From Prorocentrum cordatum (Eukaryota > Sar > Dinophyceae > Prorocentrales > Prorocentraceae): 64,000 nucleotides of DNA. The stretch spans positions 30,091-94,090 of the forward strand of contig CAUYUJ010002056.1 in assembly GCA_963575745.1 (NCBI GenBank). The letters run 5' to 3'. The position numbers and the translations under genes are program-made. The notes below the pieces were generated by a model. That model did no database searches, was not told the DNA's origin, and was given only the letters and a program-made list of their open reading frames with translations. This document shows positions 58,954-64,000 of the stretch, piece by piece (position 1 is the stretch's first letter; every line of letters starts with the position of its first letter).

Positions 58954-59715
58954 TCATACTTCTGAACGCGCTGCAAGGGAGATCCCAAATATTGGTGACA
59001 GCAGAGTTCCCGCTAACAGGCTTGCCAAATTTCTTGGATGCGCAGCGGCTTCGCGCGCGCTCCTCCCTTCCAGCGTTATATGCTTCTTACCCGAGAAGGA
59101 ACAGAACCCGTGCCGCCCCGTGCACTGGGCCGCCCCTGGGCGCCCCAAAGCCCCGAAGTCAAGGCCATCTCCTCCGAAGACAAGCCTCGTGGCCTTCCGA
59201 TGGGGCGTCCCAAAGGCACAATGACACACTACAGACGTCCTCACGTCGTTCATAGCAAGCAGGGCTGCCAGGACAGGATCATGCCACATGTAACTGCTAT
59301 GCGGGTGCTCGATGCAGAACGGGATTTTCAATCTAAAACAAAGGCGTGTTGTACGCATGCAGAAATCCAAGAGACTATTCCCGAGACGCACCTTTGTGAG
59401 CTGGGGCTCAGGTAAATCTCTGAGGCCTCGAGGGAACAGCTTGCTACGCAGGGGCGCATTGACATTTTGTACAATGGAGAACGATGCGCAGGGCGGAGCC
59501 ATCATGATTGCTGGCGCCTGCCCTCGCCGCATGCAACTGCGCAGCTCGGCTTCCACGACCGGTCGGAGCAGGTCGCCCGCCGGCCCCGCCATGACACCCC
59601 ATTCTCGCGACGAGTAGCCCAGGCGCCGTGCCGAGGCCGCCACTCGCCCTGTGCCGCTGAACAGCTCGGCGACACATGGCGCCAAGGGCGAATCGGCGGC
59701 CCCGGCAGCTGGTGC
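58954..59715 (-). CDS. methyltransferase-like protein of element 3 (Dcm-like motifs)
   Basis: The frame is open from 60060, but the upstream part is the recombinase ORF read out of frame. The credible protein starts where the recombinase frame would shift by -1, near 59710-59700. Motifs in order: CVAELFSGTGRVAAS (cofactor-binding loop, like motif I of cytosine-5 methyltransferases); IMMAPPCASFSIVQN (PPC, like the catalytic motif IV); FCIEHPHSSYMW (EHP where ENV is usual); CHCAFGTPHRKATRLV. About 250 residues, shorter than full cytosine methyltransferases and without a clear target-recognition domain. It could methylate DNA, be an inactive relative, or act on another substrate. Its order of motifs matches the modules in Pol of elements 1 and 2. 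Confidence 0.65.
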   Translation of the reverse strand, partial: APAAGAADSPLAPCVAELFSGTGRVAASARRLGYSSREWGVMAGPAGDLLRPVVEAELRSCMRRGQAPAIMMAPPCASFSIVQNVNAPLRSKLFPRGLRDLPEPQLTKVRLGNSLLDFCMRTTRLCFRLKIPFCIEHPHSSYMWHDPVLAALLAMNDVRTSVVCHCAFGTPHRKATRLVFGGDGLDFGALGRPGAAQCTGRHGFCSFSGKKHITLEGRSAREAAAHPRNLASLLAGTLLSPIFGISLAARSEV

Positions 59716-60443
59716 CCACGCACGAGGCACTCCTCGAGCAGGCGCTCGCAGACGAGGGCGTGGGTCTGCTGCACGTCGCTGAGCTCCCTCCAAGCGTCGT
59801 TCAGCCTGCCCGCCTTCTCGCACTGGGCCACGCTCTTGGCCGCTCGCCAGCGGCCCCTCTTCACGCACTCGTCCAAGGTCCTTTCTCGATGGGCCCTGTC
59901 GATCGAGACCCCGCTGTGCCGGCCCTGGTAAGGCACCATCCTGAAGCCTAGGGCCGCCGCCGCCTGCGCGAACATCTGGTAGAACTGACTGTAGTCCCAC
60001 GGGAACACGGGCTCCTCCTCGGGACCCCTGGCGAGCCGATAGAACACATAGCTCAGCCAAGGGGTGCGGCTCGAGTCCATCACCACCGCGTCGTCTGCCT
60101 CGCCTGTCTTGCTGCGCTGCAAGCCGCGGCTGCGCCGCTCCCCGCGGGCCAGGTCACGACCCTCGAGCACCATGTGGCGAAGAGCCTCGCGTCCGATCTC
60201 GCCGGGGAACCGCACCACGTCTCTGTGGAAGCCCTCGGGCCACCCGTGCAGCAAGGAGGCGTGCCAGCGCCAGTCGGCCTTCCGCTCGACATAGCGGTCG
60301 CCGTCGGGCGTCTCGATCACCCAGCATTCGTGACGCCGGTCACGATGCACTGGCCACAGCAGAACCCGCTCGTGGGTCCACTCATCGCCGGCGAACCTCA
60401 CCAGCAAGCGGGCTCCTGGGCGCCGCTCCTCGGAAGTCGACAT
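59502..60443 (-). CDS. tyrosine-recombinase-like ORF of element 3
   Basis: 313 residues from the ATG at 60443 (MSTSEERRPGARLLVRF). The N-terminal half carries WVIETPDGDRYVE. The C-terminal half resembles the catalytic domain of tyrosine recombinases: YQGRHSGVSIDR (box II-like R-H), RGRWRAAKSV (position of the second His/Trp box) and AQCEKAGRL. In relatives I recall, the last motif is RYEK, with Tyr as nucleophile; here the codon is TGC (59822-59820), a Cys, one transition away from Tyr. If so, this copy may be inactive. The N-terminal Arg box is not obvious. The frame continues 190 bases past the point where the methyltransferase-like frame opens. Confidence 0.6.
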   Translation of the reverse strand: MSTSEERRPGARLLVRFAGDEWTHERVLLWPVHRDRRHECWVIETPDGDRYVERKADWRWHASLLHGWPEGFHRDVVRFPGEIGREALRHMVLEGRDLARGERRSRGLQRSKTGEADDAVVMDSSRTPWLSYVFYRLARGPEEEPVFPWDYSQFYQMFAQAAAALGFRMVPYQGRHSGVSIDRAHRERTLDECVKRGRWRAAKSVAQCEKAGRLNDAWRELSDVQQTHALVCERLLEECLVRGHQLPGPPIRPWRHVSPSCSAAQGEWRPRHGAWATRRENGVSWRGRRATCSDRSWKPSCAVACGEGRRQQS

Positions 60444-60801
60444 TTTCGCGGGCAGCCCCTGGCCGAGGGGCGGCCGCCGCGGGCGCACTCCAGCGGCCCA
60501 GCACGAAGGACACCAGCAGCAGCACCAGCCAAAGCCAAGTCGGCGCCGCCGACGCCTCCTCCCAAGCCACGGCGCCCACCGAGGGAGGCCCCGCCTGTAG
60601 CAGCTCCCATGTCGGGCAGGGCGGGGGCGATGGGCAGCCCGGGCAGGCTGGGCAGGGCGCGGGGCGGCAGTCGGGGCAAGGGGGGCAACTCTGAGGCCCC
60701 CTGAAAAACACCCGCGCCGCTTCTGCCACCGCGCCGCGAGCCAGCTCCCGCAGCACGCTGGGCCCACCCTCCGCCAGGGCCGCGCAGAGGCTTTCCACCA
60801 T
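60382..60801 (-). CDS. small Cys/Pro-rich single-membrane-segment protein of element 3
   Basis: 139 residues from the ATG at 60801 (MVESLCAALAEGGPSVLREL). A CPPCPDC...CPACPGC stretch is followed by one hydrophobic segment (WLWLVLLLVSFVLGRW) and an Ala/Pro/Arg-rich tail. It starts just inside A1 and overlaps the recombinase ORF by about 60 bases in another frame. The function is unknown; Cys pairs could bind metal or crosslink. Confidence 0.55.
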   Translation of the reverse strand: MVESLCAALAEGGPSVLRELARGAVAEAARVFFRGPQSCPPCPDCRPAPCPACPGCPSPPPCPTWELLQAGPPSVGAVAWEEASAAPTWLWLVLLLVSFVLGRWSAPAAAAPRPGAARENVDFRGAAPRSPLAGEVRRR

Positions 60802-60828
60802 CCGCCTGGTGAGAGCCCTGCGCGCTGA

Positions 60829-60910
60829 AGCTTGAGACCAGACGGTGGCGGGATGCAAGCATCGTTCACGACAAGCCGAGGCTATCGAACCATTACCGTG
60901 GTCCCCACAA
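60829..60910 (-). repeat. A1 repeat of element 3
   Basis: 82 bp; the outer copy of A at the 5' end of the element in its own orientation. Confidence 0.85.
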
Positions 60911-61112
60911 TCAACGGCCCGAGACGGCCCAAGTGCCCCCAAAGATCGGCCAAGAGGCCCAAGACTCGGCCCCAAGAGGGCCCAAGACGGCCCAAGAGGC
61001 CTCCAAGACGCTCAAGATGGCCTCCAAGGCGGCCCAAGAGCCCTCCAAGACGTCCTCCAAGAAGGCCCGAAAGGGTCAAAATGGCCTCCAGGCGGCCACG
61101 ATGACCTTCAAG
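60911..61112. repeat. C-rich CCAAGA/GGCC repeat block
   Basis: Parallels 33760-33935 closely, including the order leading into the M-module. Confidence 0.9.
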
Positions 61113-61385
61113 ATGCCCACGTGTTCCCCGAAGGCTTTCCAAACCGATTCGGGGAACACATGGTCCGATAGCTTGGCAGGTCTGGCCTCAACGTTCGGCC
61201 ACATAGGCGCTTCCAAAAAGGCAGGGGGCGGCGGTGATTCGCCGTAGGCTTCTTCGATCCACCGGTCCCCTGTTGATTCATCACAGGGGTGCCTGGTGTG
61301 CTGAACTCTTTCGGTTTTGGTTTTGGTTCTTTTTCCAAAAGGACTCTCTCTGGGGCTCCGGCCCAACCCGCCAGGGTCACAGAAA
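61113..61385. repeat. M-module joined to T-module
   Basis: Perfect 12-bp M hairpin as at 33944. T hairpin CCCCTGT/ACAGGGG with loop tgattcatc at 61267-61289. Confidence 0.85.
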
Positions 61386-61735
61386 GGCCCGGAAAGCCCA
61401 CAAGAGGTGGTTGCAAACGGTTTTCCTGGCCCAGACGGCTCCAAGACGGCCCCAGATGGCCTCCAAGATGCGTTCAAGACGGCCAAATGGCCTCCAAAAC
61501 GGCCAAGATGGCCCCAATATGCCTCCAAGACGGCCCAAGATGCCCCCATAGGAGGCCTCCAATATGGCCCAAAAGGCCCTCCAGGAAGTCCGCCGCCCCC
61601 TGTTGATTCATCACAAGGGTGCCTGGCGTGCTGAATCCTTTCGCTTCTGATTTCGGTTCTTTTCCCAAAGGAACCCTCCCTGGGGCTTCGGCCAGTCCCA
61701 CCAGCCACCCGATAGGGACCTGAACGACCGCAAAA
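61386..61735. repeat. C-rich repeat and a further T-module (61588-61700)
   Basis: Units to about 61587, then ccgccccctgttgattcat, caagggtgcctggcgtgctg and cttttcccaaaggaaccc. Confidence 0.8.
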
Positions 61736-62375
61736 AATCATCCAAGAGGGCTCCAGATGGACTCCAAGATGGCCACGTTGGCCCAAGATGGCGTCCAAGT
61801 CGCCAACGATGGTCCAAGAAGGCCTCCAAGACGGCCCGAGAGAGTCCAAGATGCCTTCAAGTTCGTCCAAGAAGCCTCCAAGACGGCCCAAGATGGCTTA
61901 GGACTGGCCACGAGGCCCCTAAGAGGCCTCCAGGACGTCCTCGAGGAAGGCCCGAAAGGGCAAACATCATTGATTTTCCTTTGGTTTTTGAAGGACTTTG
62001 GCATCTTCTTGTTATCAGCTCTCCGACGGCGCAAGACGGCCCAAGAGGCCCCCAACATCGTCCCAAGAGCGCCCAAGAGGCCTCCAAGATGGCCCAATGA
62101 CAGCCCAAGAGGCCCCCATGAGGGCCCCAAGAAGAGCCCAAGACGGCCCAAGATGGCCCCGAAGACGCCCAATATGGCCTCCAAGACGGCCAAGACTGTC
62201 CCAAAACAGCGAAGATGGTCCCAAAATGCACCCAAGACGGCCGCAAGTGGCCTGAAGATGGCCTTTGACTGCCCAAAAGGCCCGCAAGAGGCCTCCCAGA
62301 CGGCCCAAGAGCCCTCCAGAACGTCCTCCAGGAGGCCCGAAAACTCGGAAACCACCTGGTCCGATAGCTCGCCCG
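61736..62375. repeat. C-rich CCAAGA/GGCC repeat block
   Basis: Closely parallels 34075-34650 unit by unit (for example ttatcagctctccgacgg in both), showing duplication of a segment of over 500 bp. Confidence 0.9.
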
Positions 62376-62515
62376 ACTCCGTGTTCCCCAGAGGCTTTCG
62401 AAACCCGTTCGGGGAGCGCGTGGCCCGATAGCTTGGACAAGCTCAAACCCAGCTTTCGGCCACGCAGGCGCTTCCAAAAAGGCAGGGGGCGGCGGCGATT
62501 CGCCGTAGGCGTCTT
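62376..62515. repeat. M-module copy
   Basis: gtgttccccagaggctttcg / gttcggggagcgcg, then the conserved tail. It parallels 34660-34800 and completes the duplicated segment. Confidence 0.8.
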
Positions 62516-63221
62516 CGATAACTTCCACAGCCTTCGCAAACCCTGTCTGACTCCCTGTGGGGGTCGGCGGGAAGATGCGGGCCCAAACCAAAACTGTTCC
62601 AACAAGACTACGGCAGAAGAGCAACGGCAAACATGCCCAAGAGGCCCCAAAGCGGCCTCCCAAAGGCTTCAAAACTGCCTCCCAGGGGCCCCAGAGGGGC
62701 TTCCCACGAGATTCCAACCAGCACCCTTACAACCCATAACCCAAGCACGGTGGCGGGAAGTGCCGTAGGCGGCTGGACATAGATCTCTCCGACGCTGTCT
62801 TCAGCGTAAACTTCCCACTCTCCACTCTCTATTCTCTCTCGCTCTCTCTGCTCCTTTACTTCCCATCCCCCATCCCGGCAAGAAACGTTACCTCAGGTAC
62901 AACTGTGTCGGGCACTGGGCGGTTGCTCATGCTCCACGCCCAGGCACTCCTGCAAAAAGCCTGCTCGTAGACTGGCATACTGCCCTGGAGTCCCCCGTGG
63001 GATCCGCAGCAGCAAGTGCGGGCACTCGGCACGCAGCCCTGCGCGGGAGACCAGCAACACGGAACATGATGGGCCTGACATTTAGATGCGACGACGAGCG
63101 CGAATCGCACCCCATGAGTTCCAGTAGTGAGCTGTGGGCACAGCGAACACAGCCAGATGTTTCTGGCTGGCGGGCAGAAAAACTTGACCCCGCGGCGATC
63201 GATGGGGGGGGACTGAGAAGG
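62516..63221. other. no gene seen
   Basis: 62740-62765 has gcacggtggcgggaag, related to the start of some T-modules. 62810-62860 is CTCT-rich. Open frames on both strands at 62860-63390 show no domain. Confidence 0.5.
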
Positions 63222-63336
63222 GGCGGGCCTTCTCAAAAGGCTCGGGGGTCCGTCGGCCTTCTGCGCAGTTCCCCAAGCCTTCCCGGAAGCAGCAACAACC
63301 CCACAGAAGGCGCGAGGGCTTTTGAGAAGGCCCGCC
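63222..63336. repeat. 18-bp perfect inverted repeat with nested hairpin
   Basis: GGCGGGCCTTCTCAAAAG (63222-63239) and CTTTTGAGAAGGCCCGCC (63319-63336) are exact reverse complements. Inside, GCCTTCTG (about 63258) pairs with CAGAAGGC (about 63303). It resembles a small foldback element. Confidence 0.8.
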
Positions 63337-63655
63337 GCCTTCTGACACGGCTCTCTCTTTCCCACTTCCCCTGTCTGCCCGCCGCCCATTGACTTCCAAC
63401 GTCGAATTCGCAGACCTTGATGAAGGCAGAAGCGGCGTCTCCGCTCCGCGTGTGGCGTCTGGCGGGCGCCGCGGCGCCGCCGCCCAGCGCGGCCCCGTCA
63501 GCCATGCAGCCAGAACTGACTATAAATGTGGGACCAATCGAGAGTGGCATCGGGCTGGCTGCGAGGCGAGGGTTCACCCATCATCACCGCCCGCGGATAG
63601 ATATCTGGGAACTTCGGCAGGCGGTGGATATCGAAGTACTGGCGCACCAGGAGCG
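63337..63655. other. no gene seen
   Basis: Mixed sequence with a GC-rich patch at 63440-63500. No recognisable feature. Confidence 0.5.
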
Positions 63656-63660
63656 GCCAC

Positions 63661-63729
63661 GCACATGCGCACACACACGCACGCACACGCACACGCACAC
63701 GCACACACGCACACGCACACGCACAAACG

Positions 63730-63760
<31 letters not shown>

Positions 63761-64000
63761 TCGCACACACACTCGCACACACACGCACACACACACGCAC
63801 ACACACACACACATTCACACACACACACACACACGCACACGCACACGCACACGCACACGCACACGCACACGCACACGCACACGCACACGCACACGCACAC
63901 GCACACGCACACGCACACGCACACACACGCACACCGCACACCACACACGCACACGCACACGCACACCAACACACACGCACACGCACACGCACACGCACAC
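63661..64000. repeat. CA / CACG microsatellite
   Basis: Alternating CACACA and GCACAC units to the end of the window; a near-pure CACACG hexamer run at about 63831-63930. Confidence 0.95.

Larger units (their letters stand above)
58462..60910 (-). mobile_element. Element 3: tyrosine-recombinase element with split direct repeats
   Basis: On the minus strand the order is A1 (60910-60829), ORFs, B1 (58858-58714), A2 (58712-58631), B2 (58606-58462). This A1-ORFs-B1-A2-B2 plan is what PAT and Ngaro retroelements show. The left edge interrupts attgtggcatttgc of the C-rich repeat (intact at 33721), and the right edge returns to cggcccgagacggccc, as in 39975. No target duplication is visible, as expected for tyrosine-recombinase elements. 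The cargo is a Cys-rich membrane peptide, a recombinase-like ORF and a methyltransferase-like ORF. There is no reverse transcriptase or RNase H, so this copy is either deleted or moves in another way. Confidence 0.75.

Noticed and set aside
59719-60060. The upstream part of the 368-residue methyltransferase frame as real protein
   Set aside because: It is the recombinase ORF read out of frame (Arg/Gly/Ala-rich); only the part after about 59715 has motifs.

Overview
The window looks like dinoflagellate nuclear DNA (inference). It has almost no conventional genes, very long simple and tandem repeats, and retroelements with the Copia/tyrosine-recombinase/methyltransferase-like modules I associate with dinoflagellate genomes. 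There is no operon structure and no rRNA or tRNA gene that I could recognise. One 100-N assembly gap lies at 22939-23038. The genus cannot be fixed from sequence alone.

Layout. 1-6 kb: microsatellites, minisatellites and GC-rich sequence without a clear gene. 6.1-7.5 kb: one plausible host gene (C2 domain plus C-terminal membrane segments). 8.2-9.1 kb: minisatellite. 9,127-15,749: a complete Copia-type LTR retrotransposon (element 1) with identical 103-bp LTRs, a TTGTT target duplication, primer site, gag, a candidate -1 frameshift site and pol. 16.7-17.8 kb: an unrecognised ORF. 17.8-19.2 kb and many later blocks: a dispersed C-rich repeat built on CCAAGA/GGCC. 19.4-22.9 kb: a 77-bp satellite in a two-level tandem arrangement, running into the gap. 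23.2-25.6 kb: a decayed non-LTR-type reverse transcriptase. 26.9-27.6 kb: old satellite relatives. 28.9-34.9 kb: C-rich repeat with structured modules and, at 31.6-32.5 kb, a broken relative of element 2 carrying zinc-finger-like repeats. 35.4-38.2 kb: tandem repeats and microsatellites.

40,201-56,571 (minus strand): a 16.4-kb Copia-type retrotransposon (element 2) with 286-bp LTRs differing at one site. It has three ORFs: a Gag that ends in a Tpt1/KptA-like RNA 2'-phosphotransferase domain; a RING-H2 plus aspartic protease polyprotein; and Pol with a methyltransferase-like module, integrase, reverse transcriptase and RNase H. The ORFs are joined by an ATGA stop/start overlap and then by a single in-frame UGA-CGG codon pair. 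About 50 short hairpins (5-bp GC stem, mostly GNNA loop in the sense RNA, with stem covariation) are scattered through its coding sequence.

58,462-60,910 (minus strand): a small element (element 3) with split direct repeats A1-ORFs-B1-A2-B2, a tyrosine-recombinase-like ORF and a methyltransferase-like ORF, but no reverse transcriptase. The methyltransferase-like module recurs in elements 1, 2 and 3, which otherwise belong to different classes. All three elements are inserted in tandem or low-complexity repeats. The window ends in C-rich repeat, a long hairpin and a CA/CACG microsatellite.
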